DNA of 64,000 nucleotides from Rhizaria sp. SCN 62-66 (taxonomy: Eukaryota > Rhizaria, unplaced), in contig MEDY01000134.1 of NCBI GenBank assembly GCA_001724265.1, forward strand, positions 1 through 64,000, written 5' to 3'. The stretch's first letter is position 1, and every line of letters starts with the position of its first letter. This document shows, piece after piece, positions 21,194 through 31,434 of the stretch. Position numbers and translations under genes: made by a program. The notes beneath the pieces are model-generated. The model worked only from the letters and a program-made list of their open reading frames with translations, did no database searches and was not told where the DNA came from.

Positions 21194-23067
21194 TCAATTA
21201 TCTCCCCACTCAATGTCGACCACCTCGTGAGCCTGCGCCTGCGCCTGCGCCTGTGCCTCTGCCGCCGCCGCCGCAGCAGCAGCAGCAGCAGCTGCAGCAG
21301 CAGCCTTCGCCTCAGCCTCAGCCTGAGCCGTAGCCTGAGCCCCAGCCCCAGCCCCTGCACTTGCACTGGCAGCGTTGGCGCCAGCGCCGGTGTTGGTCTG
21401 GGTCCGGCGAGCCCGTGCGTACAGCCCACCGGCGCCCCTGCTTGTTACAGTCACATTCGCAGCATGAGGCGCACTCGCACTGCTGCTGTTGCTGCTGCTG
21501 TTGCTGTTGCTGCTTGGTTGCGACGCGTGATATCCGCTGGCGGCAGCGTATGCCTCCTCCTCCTCCTCCTCACCCAAGCCAAAGTGGTCGTCCTGACGGT
21601 CAAAGTCGCGGTCAAACGTGCCCACACCCGCCGCCATCGCAGCCTCAGCCTCAGCTTCAACTTCGCGGCGCTCGCGCTCGACCCGCGCCCGCTCTTCCTG
21701 GGAGCGGGCGCCCAGCGCCTGCTGACGACGCTGCTGCGCCTCTTGACGCTTGCGCTCGATGGCGGCCTTCATGTCGTCTCTCAGCGCGATCGCACTGCTC
21801 GCTGCAGCACTCACACTCGCTCTCGCACTGCTACTGCTGTTGTTGTTGTTGTTGTTGTTGTTGTTGTCGTTGTTGCTGCTCCCGAGAACGATGTTCTTCT
21901 GTGCAAGGTGCTCGTTGTACTCCCGCAGCAGCCTGATGCGGTCGCGCTCGTCCAGCGAGTTCATGCGACGCTTAAGTGACCGCTGCTGGTTTTCGCGCCA
22001 CTGCATCAGCTGCGAGGAGCCCTCGCGCTGCGCCAGCAGGTCAGAGCACCGGCGCATCTGTCGTTACCGCAACAACAACGGAAAGCAGCAATAAAAAGCA
22101 GAAAAAGAGCAAAACAAGATAAAAGAATAAAAAAAGAGCGATATGAGCAGAGAGCAAACAGTAGAAAAAGGAAAACAACAGCAAGATGAAAACGAATCTG
22201 AGCTGAGTTATGTGAGAATGCAATCGCTTTGCGAGACTTTGATGTGAGAGCGACGTACGAGGCGGCGGAAGTGCATATTGGGGTGTAACCGCGCGGCCCA
22301 ATTGCGGTATCCATTGACAATCACGCGTGTATCCGCACTCAGATGAGCCTTGTCGCGGCTTAACTTCCAGTGCGGAGCGTCTTCCTTCAGCACGATGATG
22401 CCGAGGGGGCCAAGCAGACGCTCGGCGTCGAGCGTGAGGCGTGACTTGCGCACGATGGACTCTTGTGCGGCCTGCTGGTCGCGCATGGCGGCCAACTCGG
22501 TGTCGTCAATCTCCCACAAAGACTGACACACGGAAAGTAAATCAAGACGTATAAAGCACAAACGATCATGTTGTCAGTCGCTAAACATAAATTAAAACTG
22601 TGTAAATCAATATTTAAATGAATATACTATGAATCCATCGATAGAAATCGTCATACTGAGGATATATATGAGAAAATGTGTTTACATACCTGGCGGCCAG
22701 GAAGGTGCACAAGCTTGATCGGATGGCCATCCTTAATGCCGTCAACGAAGCGGAACTCATCGCAATCGGTCACGAAATCATCCGGGCAGTCCTCGATATC
22801 GTACTTAAGCTGGTAGCGGAGCCGCCGCGCCATGGGGTTATTGCGTCCCTTGCCCTCACGCGTGACGCGGACGACGACAGCGCGGTGCTTCTGCTTGTTC
22901 TCCATGATCGCGCGTTCCACGGAAACGACGGGGAGAACTTCCTCATAAGTGCCGTCGTCGCCAATAATCGCACTCGCACGCTTGCGTTTAGAGTCGGCGG
23001 TGATGGGGACGCGCTCCAACGCGTAGTCGTCGTCATCGTCGTCGAAGTCGCCGTACCGATCGCCCAT
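21194..23067 (-). CDS. TIPIN: TIPIN/Swi3/Csm3-like replication fork protection factor
   Basis: Three exons, all phase 0: 23067-22690, 22522-22259 and 22057-21194, giving 501 residues, TGA stop. The Swi3 domain runs across exons 2 and 3: LDAERLLGPLGIIVL, then VIVNGYRNWAARLHPNMHF, continuing RRL-MRRCSDLLAQREG. This matches the L-ERLL--GL and W-hrLfPk--F pattern of TIPIN/Swi3/Csm3. The family pairs with Timeless/Tof1 at replication forks. Exon 1 (residues 1-126) is acidic at the start (GDFDDDDDDYALERV) then holds a compact, well-conserved-looking block (HRAVVVRVTREGKG to FRFVDGIKDGHPIKLVHLPG) not part of the usual family; I do not recognise it. Exon 3 carries Asn, Glu and long Ala tracts and ends VVDIEWGDN. 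It could be two genes, but the splice phases and the CAG-GTATGT donor support one. Confidence 0.75.
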
Positions 23068-23431
23068 CTCGACTGGGGGGGGGGAGAAACAGCGGAATAG
23101 AGAGCCAGGTGAGCAATCGATGCAATATTATTAAACATAATAGCAGAATTAGTGAATTTAAAACGTTGGCAACATGTATCATTTGCATTGACGGAGTCCC
23201 CACGGCTTAGCAGGTTTGATTGGTAAGACGCTCGATCTGGCGCGAACTTCGAGCGTTGGCGCAGAGGCGAGAAGCAAGCCTGTGAAAAGCACTTTACGGA
23301 GTCAAACCAATACAGAACAGAGTCAAAGCACAGCAAATAGCATATGATAGAAAATGGCAGATTGTTTTGTATTATAATCTGTGGGTTAAATTTCCGCGAC
23401 TGCGCGTTTGTGCTATGCTAACAGGTACTAT
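23068..23431. other. Spacer between the TIPIN-like gene and tubulin cofactor A
   Basis: Presumed promoter of the TIPIN-like gene (-) and 3' flank of the cofactor A gene. A G-run lies at 23075-23084. Nothing else seen. Confidence 0.45.
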
Positions 23432-24176
23432 TTAGTTGGGGCCGAGGGTCTCGGCGGCCGAAGCAAGGATCTTGACGGCATCAGTGTACTCAGGAGAGCT
23501 CTTGGCCTCCTCGGGAGCGGCAGAAATAATCGTCTGCAGGTCGCTCTTGGCGCCAGCAGAGCGTGTGACACAGTCCTAAACCAGAAAGCAAGGTTAAACA
23601 AGAGTTTGTGTGACGAGAGCTTTGGTTAGTGAAGGTTACTAAACACTAGAATTCGGTGGTGATATGTTAATCAAATCAAATTAAAGTGCGATAAAATGCA
23701 TAAAACAACTCCTTTGTGAATATGCCTACGATTTAAGTCAGGTGTTCAAGATATAATGCGCATATATTGATCATTTGTGCGGGAAATACCTGAAGCGCGA
23801 GGGTCGTCTCCTCCATCTGGTTGTTAATAAGCTTGACCTTGGAGTTACGGTCGCCCTCATCAGCAATCTCCAGAGCCTTGGCTATGCTCTTCTCCATCGA
23901 CTCGAGCTCCTTGGCGTAGGACTTGATGTCGCCAAGCAGGCTAAATGCACGACAAAGAGCGTTTGTGGTGCGGTGAGGGAAACAGTGAAAAGGTGATTGC
24001 AAGGTGAGACTAGACAAGAAAGATTGACAGCTGGGGAGTCCAAAACAAAATATAGAATAGTCCATCGTGTACAGTGTCCTAAAAACGTGGTTAAGAAAAG
24101 GGTTAAGGCTGACGTACCGCTTGAAGCGCCCGCTCTGGATCTTGAGATCCTTCTTGGCCTTGTCGAGAGAGGACAT
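23432..24176 (-). CDS. TBCA: Tubulin-folding cofactor A (TBCA/Rbl2)
   Basis: Three short exons assembled by phase: 24176-24118, 23940-23790 and 23575-23432, giving 117 residues, TAA stop. Donors are GTACGT and GTATTT. The protein starts MSSLDKAKKDLKIQSGRFKR and is a small three-helix bundle: IQSGRFKR aligns with the IKTGVVKR segment of animal TBCA. Long helices follow (SYAKELESMEKSIAKALEIA; NNQMEETTLALQDCVTRS) and it ends ILASAAETLGPN. Length matches the family (about 105-120). TBCA captures beta-tubulin released from the chaperonin and passes it to the cofactor pathway in the cytosol. The gene would be missed by single-frame searches because its exons are 59, 151 and 144 bases. Confidence 0.85.
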
Positions 24177-24752
24177 GAAGCTGACTTGGCACGAGCACAA
24201 CACAGGGAAGATAACATCAGAATGATGAGTAAAAAGAATGACAAAGAGACTACATCGCAGAATTTCACATGCGCTTCCTAAAAATCACTTTGACGATGAA
24301 AAAAGTGAGATATCAATGCAGATTCAAAACCTAGCCGTTTGAACTCGAGACAAGCTCTCTTCTTTGTTTTTGTGGCAAGCTCGGTGACTGTGTGACTGTG
24401 AGTTGGAGCCCCCTTAGACGGCCACCGCGGTTTCGTTTGGCCGAGCGGCCGAGCAGCGAGCCAAGCCCGCGCAGATCGATCGCAGAGCACGACAGCGAGC
24501 GCGTTGGAGATGATAATTATGTCCATGAGCTGTGTTGTGGGTGACTCTTTTTGTACAAATTAGGAGACGCGCGCTTGACGGATCTATGGTGGTCCAATTG
24601 CGCGTTTTCTTCATGCCGAAAACGCCCGACCCTTCGGCAAGAATCCCGATCTCTCCCTAATGCGTCTTTTGCTTCTCGCCGACGACTTCCTTTGCTCATT
24701 TGTCACTTTGCCTGCGTTTTCTGCATTGTTCTCCTTTTAGTTTCGAGACTCA
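24177..24752. other. Bidirectional promoter spacer, TBCA / NDK
   Basis: Divergent genes. It contains GGCCGAGCGGCCGAGC near 24439 (tandem GGCCGAGC) and a pyrimidine-rich tract ending CCTTTTAG just before the NDK start, so a 5' UTR intron is possible. Confidence 0.45.
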
Positions 24753-25247
24753 ATGGCTGAGGTTCCCCACTACGGCGTCGCTGGCACCAAGGACGAGCGC
24801 ACCTTCATCGCGATCAAGCCCGACGGCGTCCAGCGCTCCCTCACCGGCACCATCATCTCCCGCTTCGAGCAGAAGGGCTACCAGCTCATGGGCCTCAAGC
24901 TCCTCGTTCCCTCCAAGGAGCAGGCTAAGGAGCACTACATCGACCTCGCGTCCAAGCCCTTCTACGGCTCGCTCGTCGACTACTTCTCCTCCGGCCCCAT
25001 CGTCGCCATGTGCTGGGCCGGCCTCGGCGTGATCAAGGGCGGCCGCACCCTCCTCGGCGCCACCAACCCCGCCGACTCGCTCCCCGGCACCATCCGCGGC
25101 GACTTCGCCGTCGAGGTCGGCCGCAACATCTGCCACGGCTCCGACTCCGCCGAGGCCGCGCAGCGCGAGCTCTCCTTCTGGTTCAAGGCCGACGAGGTTG
25201 CCTCCTGGAACTCCGTCGTCAAGGGCCAGATCTACGAGAAGCCCTAA
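24753..25247 (+). CDS. NDK: Nucleoside diphosphate kinase
   Basis: Single exon, 164 residues, ATG 24753 to TAA 25245-25247. It transfers the gamma phosphate from ATP to nucleoside diphosphates through a phosphohistidine. The signature is complete: [13 protein letters not shown] near the N-terminus, the Kpn-loop region, and the active-site [10 protein letters not shown] with His128. Ending [11 protein letters not shown] fits the family. Length (about 150 usual) is extended by a short N-terminal segment ([15 protein letters not shown]) that does not look like a presequence, so the protein is probably cytosolic. Codon use is the most C-ending of the window, as expected for a highly expressed gene. 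Confidence 0.97.
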   Translation: MAEVPHYGVAGTKDERTFIAIKPDGVQRSLTGTIISRFEQKGYQLMGLKLLVPSKEQAKEHYIDLASKPFYGSLVDYFSSGPIVAMCWAGLGVIKGGRTLLGATNPADSLPGTIRGDFAVEVGRNICHGSDSAEAAQRELSFWFKADEVASWNSVVKGQIYEKP

Positions 25248-25644
25248 AGTGACCGACCTTGGCATGCTCTCTTTGCTTTTCTACTCCCCTGCTCGCTCCT
25301 CACTTAACATTGATCATTAACCAATCAATGATGTCAGGAAGAGTTATGGAGAAAGGAGTGTAAAGTATTCGTAGCAAGATATTCGTTAGTTTTATGGTTT
25401 AGCACGCAAGTGCTGACACCATGCTTGGCTATAAGTCTCGAAATACATATCTAATTTATAGATCATCACACTCTCACGCCTCTGCACTCGATTGGATCAT
25501 TTCATGGGGGAATTAAAAAAGACGAGGTAACGAAGTATAGCAACTTGTGTGTTGTATTGACTACTATATAATATAAAATGACGAAAACAAGCGACTTCAC
25601 AGCCGCATACGCATTAAACCACACCGCATTTCGCGCTGAACAAA
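25248..25644. other. Convergent spacer
   Basis: 3' flanks of NDK (+) and SNU13 (-). AT-rich; nothing else seen. Confidence 0.5.
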
Positions 25645-26523
25645 TTAGAGGAGGAGCTGGTCGATCTTGTCGCGGATGGCGCCGATCTGGGACTCGAGCT
25701 GCTTGCCATCGGAAGTGAGGATCGAGCAGGCAACGACGGGGCGCGCGACACCGCACGCGCGGCCGAGGGCGGCACGGGAAGGGACGAAGATGTAGGGCAC
25801 GTTCTTGTCCTCGCAGAGGAGGGGCAGGTGGAGGACGATGGCGAGGGGGTCGGCGTCACCGGCGATGATGATGAGCTCGGTGACACCGCGGGAGAGGGTC
25901 TTGACGGCCTCGTTGGCACCCTTCTTGATCTGCTTGTAGGCAGTAGCCTGCTGGACGAGCTCAAGGATCGAGGTGGTGAGGGAGCCGTCGGCAAGGGGGA
26001 AGATCTTGGAGTCGGAAGAGGCAACGACCTCAGTCTCGGCCTTGTCCTTCTTGTCCTTCTTCTCCTTCTTGTCCTTCTTGTCCTTCTTAGCGGTGAACTC
26101 GATCTGCTCCTCGTCCTCCATGGGCTCGGACTCCTCGAGGGCGCGCTTCTCCTTCTTCTCCTTCTTGTCCTTCTTGTCCTTCTTATCCTTCTTAGTCTCA
26201 GACTGTCAAGCAAGAGCAGTCGAGAAGATAGGGGAAAAAAGGCGCAGTAAGGGAGCAAAAAGAGAAAGGGAAGGGGGGAAACACAAACGCGGGAGTAGAA
26301 AAGCACGAGGCAGTCACGAAAAGTAATTTGCAGACGGCGGGGGAAACAGGAGAGGCAAAAAGAGGCGGGGAGCCGTGAGCGGAGTTGCCTCGTGGGGGTG
26401 GGACGATGCAGCGAGGCGGCAACTTGGCTCGTGTCGAGTCAGCACGCGCCTGCACCACAAATCCTCAAAACATCAATCAACATGAACAAGAGCATAATAT
26501 CGCGGGATCCGGTCACTTACCAT
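25645..26523 (-). CDS. SNU13: SNU13/15.5K (NHP2L1) kink-turn RNA-binding protein with lysine-rich N-terminus
   Basis: Two exons: 26523-26521 carries only the start ATG, followed at once by a GTAAGT donor; 26202-25645 carries the rest. 186 residues, TAA stop. The body matches the L7Ae/SNU13 family: [37 protein letters not shown], then [17 protein letters not shown] and [18 protein letters not shown]13 binds kink-turns in U4 snRNA and box C/D snoRNAs, so it serves both splicing and rRNA modification in the nucleus. The usual protein is about 126 residues. Here about 60 extra N-terminal residues hold two KKDKKDKK-type blocks separated by an acidic patch ([14 protein letters not shown]). The start assignment rests on a precise ATG-GTAAGT junction in phase with the acceptor TTGACAG. 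Confidence 0.88.
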
Positions 26524-27134
26524 GGTTGCTATGTGTCGACTTTGACGTTGTGCAAAAGGTTTCCTCTCGATGAGTGCGCCGTCTTCTGTGGTTGGCTGTG
26601 TCCGAGTGACCGTGGGCTTAACTTTCCAGAAAAAGTTCCGAAAAAGTCAACTTAAAAAGTAACTAATTGGCATGTTTCATGTTTATTATGTGATGCAATA
26701 AATGTGTGTATTTTTTATTAGTACATCAACAATAATGGGATGTCGTATGGAAAAGGTACCCTAGCACTACAAGTCGTATATCACTCCGAAATATGTCTCT
26801 GAAGTACCAGAGCTCGTGACACGAAAGCGGTGTTGGGCCACATAAACAGCACAAACAGAGGGCAATATAGAAAAGAAATCAAGAAAATCATCACAGGTAA
26901 GTCGTATCACGTGTAAAAGGGGTGTTCATTCGGATTGCAAAGCCACAGAGAGGCGTATGATTCATTCAAATCTTAACGAGTTTTGTCCAGAATGCAGCAT
27001 TATTCGTAAGGTTGTGCTATCCTCAGCAGCCGCGATGTCAAATCATAGAAGGTCGACACCAAACTCTGCTGACGCTGTTGCCTTACTGCCGTCAGGTCTG
27101 TCTTCTCTTTAAGTTGTTTTGCTTCAAGTGGCGT
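26524..27134. other. Spacer upstream of SNU13
   Basis: Promoter side of SNU13 and 3' flank of the next minus-strand gene. It holds TGACCGTG at 26607-26614 and GGCTTAACTTTCC at 26615-26627, elements shared with other housekeeping promoters here. The rest is AT-rich. Confidence 0.5.
26607..26627. promoter_or_regulatory. Candidate shared promoter element (TGACCGTG + CTTAACTTTCC)
   Basis: About 85 bases upstream of the SNU13 ATG. Close variants occur upstream of RPT4/TIM14 and PDHB/cyclophilin. Confidence 0.4.
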
Positions 27135-27584
27135 TTAGTTGCGGCGGGAACGACGACGCTTGCTTTGCTCTGCCTTATTATCATCATCGTCGTCGTCATT
27201 CGGGAACATGAGCTGGTCTGGAGGCGGGTACGAGCCCCGGCGCTGGTGCAAGCCGCGACTGCTGCTGCGGTCATTGTTGCTGCCCTTGCTGCCATCCATA
27301 GAGTCCTTAGAGTTGTTATCAGCATCTTGAGCGTAAGTATTGCTCCTCCACTGCTTCTTAGAGGCGGTAGCTTCGCTCTTGTCGCCGTCTGCGTCGTCGA
27401 CATCGCTGTCAGAGTCCTCACGCTGGCCGCGGCGCTCGGTGGTGTGCTTTTTGTTCTTGTTCTTGCTGCTTTTGCTCTCGAAAGCGCTGCGTATGGCGCG
27501 GATCAAGAGGAAAAGCACCATCGAGTACGCTGTGGGCAAAGTTGAATAGAACAATACACAGCAAACATCATGAGATACAATCAT
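27135..27584 (-). CDS. Small membrane-anchored protein with charged tail, unidentified
   Basis: An open frame ending in TAA. The part from 27521 down (MVLFLLIRAIRSAFESKSSK) is credible: one hydrophobic segment, then a hydrophilic tail rich in Lys, Asp and Ser with SDSDVDDADGDKSE and a DDDDDD run, ending KRRRSRRN. The first in-frame ATG is at 27584 and adds further hydrophobic residues (DVCCVLFYSTLPTAYS). Alternatively the CCCACAG just upstream of 27529 is a splice acceptor and an unseen exon lies further right. About 127-149 residues. I do not recognise the family. A single-pass membrane protein with a basic cytosolic tail is the simplest reading. Confidence 0.5.
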   Translation of the reverse strand: MIVSHDVCCVLFYSTLPTAYSMVLFLLIRAIRSAFESKSSKNKNKKHTTERRGQREDSDSDVDDADGDKSEATASKKQWRSNTYAQDADNNSKDSMDGSKGSNNDRSSSRGLHQRRGSYPPPDQLMFPNDDDDDDNKAEQSKRRRSRRN

Positions 27585-28374
27585 CACTATCTTTGGTAAA
27601 ATACTTGATAATATTATATATTTTGATTATACTTCTTTTTGTTGACATCTAGGCCTCCTAACACTCGTGCAAAGAGACTGAAGGGATGGAGAGTGCTTTC
27701 AGTTTGAGTGGCCACAGAAAGTGGCGTCAATCACCAACCTCCGCAAAAGCAAATGAGATATAATAAAGTGAAAATACATAAACGCAAGTTTTCATAGCAA
27801 AGCCCAGTCAGAATTCTTGTTTTAACGATTGTTCACGGCTGGCAGGAGTGAAACAAGATGAAGGTCGTGAGTCTTGCAGTGGTCGGATTTTTTACGAACC
27901 CGCCACAGCCCATTTTCTGCTGACTGGCTGGCGACGAGATGGTGACCTTGATCGATCACGATCTGGTTCTCGTTCTGATCATCATCACGCGGTTTGTCAT
28001 TGAACAATGACGAAGAAGTGACAGTGTTTGAATTGGATTTATTATTGCCTGCGCTTGGACTAGCTGTTCTACCCGTCTATATCCTCCTGCCCCACGTCAG
28101 CCGATCTGATCGACAGCCGCTTCATGCCTCGCCTACAAGACGCTCTACAGGGTTGCATAAGCTAGGAACCTCTTTGTAAAGCTGTTTACAGCCCTGCAAA
28201 CCGACGCGTGTGCACGCTTATACCAGTAACTTTTGCTTACTCTATCATGTCCGCTCGGTCAGACCACTCACCAGACACCTCCTTCCTCCCCCGTATTCGC
28301 ACACCCTTCCCCCTTTGCCTCCCTCTCACCCACTGATCCTGAAACGCTTTTTCCCTGACGCCTCGCTTGCTCAG
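27585..28374. other. Divergent spacer upstream of gamma-COP
   Basis: Presumed promoters of the small membrane protein (-) and gamma-COP (+). It holds TGACCGAG on the minus strand at 28254-28261. The missing first exon of gamma-COP may lie here. A pyrimidine-rich tract ends CTTGCTCAG at 28374, a good splice acceptor. Confidence 0.45.
28254..28261 (-). promoter_or_regulatory. TGACCGAG element upstream of gamma-COP
   Basis: Exact copy, on the minus strand, of the octamer repeated in the RPT4/TIM14 and PDHB/cyclophilin spacers. Single short match, so low weight alone. Confidence 0.3.
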
Positions 28375-31300
28375 AAAGCGCTTGATAGGATGCAGAAGAA
28401 CTCTGTCATGCGCGAGGCGATGCGCGCGTTCAACTCGCAGCCGCTGAACCCTCCGCAGTGCGTGACGATTCTCACCTCGATCATGTTCCTCATGCACCAG
28501 GGGGAGGAGTTCACCCGGGAGGAGCTGCGCGACCTCTTTTTCGCCTGCACCAAGCTCTTCCAGACGAACCACATGTACCTCCGCCGCATGGTGTACCTCG
28601 TCACGAAGCAAATCGCTCCCTGCATTCCTCCTTCCGAGTCCCTCATCATCATCAACTGCCTCAACAAGGACATGATCTCCACTTCCGACGTATTCCGCGC
28701 CAACGCCACGCGCGTGATGCCCAAAGTCATGGATGGCAGCATGGTTGCCAACATCGAACGCTTCCTCAAGCAGTCCGTCGTGGACCGCAACCCCCTCGTG
28801 GTGACGGCCGCGCTCGTCGCGGGCGCTCAGTTCCTCAAGACCGCGCCCGAGGTGATCAAGCGGTGGACTGCCGAGTTGCAACAAGCGCTTGAGTCGCCGT
28901 ACCCGCTCGTGCAGTTCCACGCGCTTTCGCTCATCTACCGCACCAAGATGGCGGACCGCGTCGGCTTCCTCAAGGTCCTCGCCCAGTGCTCGCAGACGCA
29001 GACCGCGCCCCGCGCCACGCTTCCGCTCATGCTGCAGGTGCGCACGGTCGCGCGGCAGCTCCGCACGGAGGCGACGCCCACGCCCGCGCTGCTCGTATTC
29101 CTGTTCGAGTGCCTCAACTCCTCCGCGCGCGACGCCACGGGCATTGTCACTCTCGAAGCCGCGCGCGGGCTGGCCGCGCTGCACTCCCTGTCCGCGGCCC
29201 AGATGCAGCCCGTTGTCGTCGTTTTGGCCTCCTACCTGGCGTCCAACGTCGCCGCCGCGCGCTTTGCCGCCGTCCGCACGCTCGCCGACGTGGTCACGCG
29301 GTGGCCCGCGCTCGTTGTGCCGTACGCCGCGGCGCTGGAGAAGCTTGTCGCCGACCCCAACCGGTCCGTGGCCACGTACGCAGTCACGACGCTGCTCAAG
29401 GCGGGCGCCGAGGGCACCATTGACCGGCTGCTCAAGTCGCTTGTGACTTTTATCGCGGAGGTTAACGACGACTTCCGCATCGTGCTCATTGACAGTATCC
29501 GCGATTTGGGCGCGAAGTTCCCCCACAAACACGCCGCTTTGCTGCGGTTTCTGCTCGCTGCGCTGCGCGTCGAGTCCGAGTACGCCGACAAGTGCGAGTT
29601 CCTCTACCAGCGCGCCGTCGTAGACTGCATGCTCGGCATCTGCGACGCTGTGACGGAGTCCCGCGAAGTCGCCGTAGACACCTTCGCCGAGGTCATCGAG
29701 GACTGTGAGTTCCCCGAGCTCTCCGTCGCAGTGCTGAACAAACTCGCCGAGGTGGGCCCTCTCACCCAGCGGCCGGCGCGGCTCGTCCGCTTTGTGTTCA
29801 ACCGCGTTTTGCTCGAGAAGGCCGCCGTGCGCGCGGCCGCCGTGACCACGCTCGCCCGCTTCGGCCTCGCACTGCCGGCGCTTGCTGGCTCCATCGCGGA
29901 CCTGCTGGCGCGGTGCTTAACCGACAGCGACGACGAAGTGCGTGACCGTGCGACGATGTACCTCGCTTTGCTCCGCCCTGCGTCCACCGCCGCCCCCGGT
30001 AACACCACTGCTGTGTCCTCGCCCGTCGCTGCTGCTGCTGGGGAGGCGTCGGTTGATGCGTCCGCGGATGAGACCAAGAGCAACGACAACAATGCACCCT
30101 CCGTTTCTAACGCCGCCGCGTCCACTGCGACTGCAACTGTGAGCGCCGGTGCCCGCGATCGTGCGCTGAAGATGCTCGTTGACCCCATTGCAGTGCGCCG
30201 CGCCGCGCCGGCCAAGGCCACTTTCGCCGCCGCCGTCGCCGCCACCCCGAACATCACCTACTCCAGCGCCAGCGCCGATGCGGCTGCAGCTGTGCCGGCA
30301 GCTCTGGTCGCTCCCGGCGAGCCTGCCGCCTGGGGCGGGCCGTCTCTGCCCGCGCTGGCCGACCTGCGTCACTCTCTGCAGACGTACCTCGCCGCCGCGG
30401 GCGCGAGCGACGAGGCCGCGGCCGCCGAGCCTTTCTCGCTCAAGCAGCACTTTGTGCACGCGCCCGTCGGCCCGGCGCCGCTGTCGCCCGCCGCGCGGTC
30501 GCCGCAGGCCGGGTACGAGGCCGCTGTCGCCGCCGCCACGGCCTCCGCCGCCGCGCCGGCCTCCGCCGCCGCCTCCGCCGCCGCCGCGGCCGCTGCAGGG
30601 GATGGCCTCGCCGACACCGACGCCGCGCTCACGGCACTGCTCGCCGCCGCGCGCCCCGTGCTGCCGCTCGACGCATTGGCGCAACAGGAGCCGCTCTGGC
30701 GCGTGGCGGACCCCGTGCCGTTGGCCACCGCGGAACTGGCCGTCGAGGTCACCAAATACGTGTTCAAGCAGCACGTCGTGTGCGCTTTTAAGGTCGTCAA
30801 CAACCTGCCCGACGCGTCCTTAGCGAAGGTCGCGGTCGCGCTCACGGATCCCTCGGGCCGCTGGGTCACCCGCGCCGCCGCCGCCGCGCCCGCGATCGCG
30901 GCCAACGGCGGCGCTGGCATTGCGTATGTGGTGCTCGCGGCCGCCGACCCTCTGGCGCTGCTGCGGCCCGCGGCGCTGTCGGCGCAGCTCAACTTCACCA
31001 TGGTGACTGCAGACGGCGGGGAAGACGCGGATGAGTACCAGCTTGAGCCCGTCGCACTGCGCGCCGTCGACGCCATGCGCAGGCTCACCCCGGCCAACGC
31101 TGTCGGCGTCGCCGCATTCAAGCAGCAGTGGGAGGCCGCTGGGGCGGAGCGCGAGGCCGTGCGCAAGCTCAGCGTCCCCGCCTCATCACTATCGGCCGGC
31201 GTCGCGCTCATCGTGCGCAGGCTCGGCATGATGTCGTGCGACGGCGCGCCCATCGCCGTGCCCGCGGAGGGGCAGTCGCATGTTCTCATGGCGCAAGGGT

Positions 31301-31434
31301 TGACTTTGGGCGGGCACCCGGCCATCGCGCGGCTCGGGTTTATCTTCGACGGGCGGGGCGTGACGTTCAAGTGCGCGATTCGCGCGCCGTCGGTGGAGCT
31401 GGCAGAGGCGCTTGCGCAGGGGCTGTTGCAGTGA
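28375..31434 (+). CDS. COPG: Coatomer subunit gamma (gamma-COP)
   Basis: About 1,019 residues visible, TGA stop. The COPI coat subunit of Golgi-to-ER vesicles; it binds Arf1 and cargo tails. N-terminal adaptin-like trunk: NSVMREAMRAFNSQPL aligns with the VLQEARVFNDPQL segment of the family, then FFACTKLFQTNHMYLRRMVY and SDVFRANATRVMPKVMDG, both strongly conserved. After a Ser/Ala-rich hinge comes the appendage (TKYVFKQHVVCAFKVVNNLP through LIVRRLGMMSCDG). Homology begins almost at residue 1, and the usual short acidic N-terminus (about 15-20 residues) is missing. The first in-frame ATG is 28390, but a splice acceptor at 28373-28374 suggests an unseen first exon, so the start is unresolved. 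Otherwise full length. Confidence 0.92.
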   Translation, partial: KALDRMQKNSVMREAMRAFNSQPLNPPQCVTILTSIMFLMHQGEEFTREELRDLFFACTKLFQTNHMYLRRMVYLVTKQIAPCIPPSESLIIINCLNKDMISTSDVFRANATRVMPKVMDGSMVANIERFLKQSVVDRNPLVVTAALVAGAQFLKTAPEVIKRWTAELQQALESPYPLVQFHALSLIYRTKMADRVGFLKVLAQCSQTQTAPRATLPLMLQVRTVARQLRTEATPTPALLVFLFECLNSSARDATGIVTLEAARGLAALHSLSAAQMQPVVVVLASYLASNVAAARFAAVRTLADVVTRWPALVVPYAAALEKLVADPNRSVATYAVTTLLKAGAEGTIDRLLKSLVTFIAEVNDDFRIVLIDSIRDLGAKFPHKHAALLRFLLAALRVESEYADKCEFLYQRAVVDCMLGICDAVTESREVAVDTFAEVIEDCEFPELSVAVLNKLAEVGPLTQRPARLVRFVFNRVLLEKAAVRAAAVTTLARFGLALPALAGSIADLLARCLTDSDDEVRDRATMYLALLRPASTAAPGNTTAVSSPVAAAAGEASVDASADETKSNDNNAPSVSNAAASTATATVSAGARDRALKMLVDPIAVRRAAPAKATFAAAVAATPNITYSSASADAAAAVPAALVAPGEPAAWGGPSLPALADLRHSLQTYLAAAGASDEAAAAEPFSLKQHFVHAPVGPAPLSPAARSPQAGYEAAVAAATASAAAPASAAASAAAAAAAGDGLADTDAALTALLAAARPVLPLDALAQQEPLWRVADPVPLATAELAVEVTKYVFKQHVVCAFKVVNNLPDASLAKVAVALTDPSGRWVTRAAAAAPAIAANGGAGIAYVVLAAADPLALLRPAALSAQLNFTMVTADGGEDADEYQLEPVALRAVDAMRRLTPANAVGVAAFKQQWEAAGAEREAVRKLSVPASSLSAGVALIVRRLGMMSCDGAPIAVPAEGQSHVLMAQGLTLGGHPAIARLGFIFDGRGVTFKCAIRAPSVELAEALAQGLLQ

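Noticed and set aside
28247-28334. ATG at 28247 as the gamma-COP start
   Set aside because: It is out of frame with the gene and runs into TGA; no donor joins it in phase to the acceptor at 28374.
28237-29532. 431-codon open frame antisense to gamma-COP
   Set aside because: Shadow frame, biased composition (His/Glu/Arg) typical of reading GC3-rich genes backwards.
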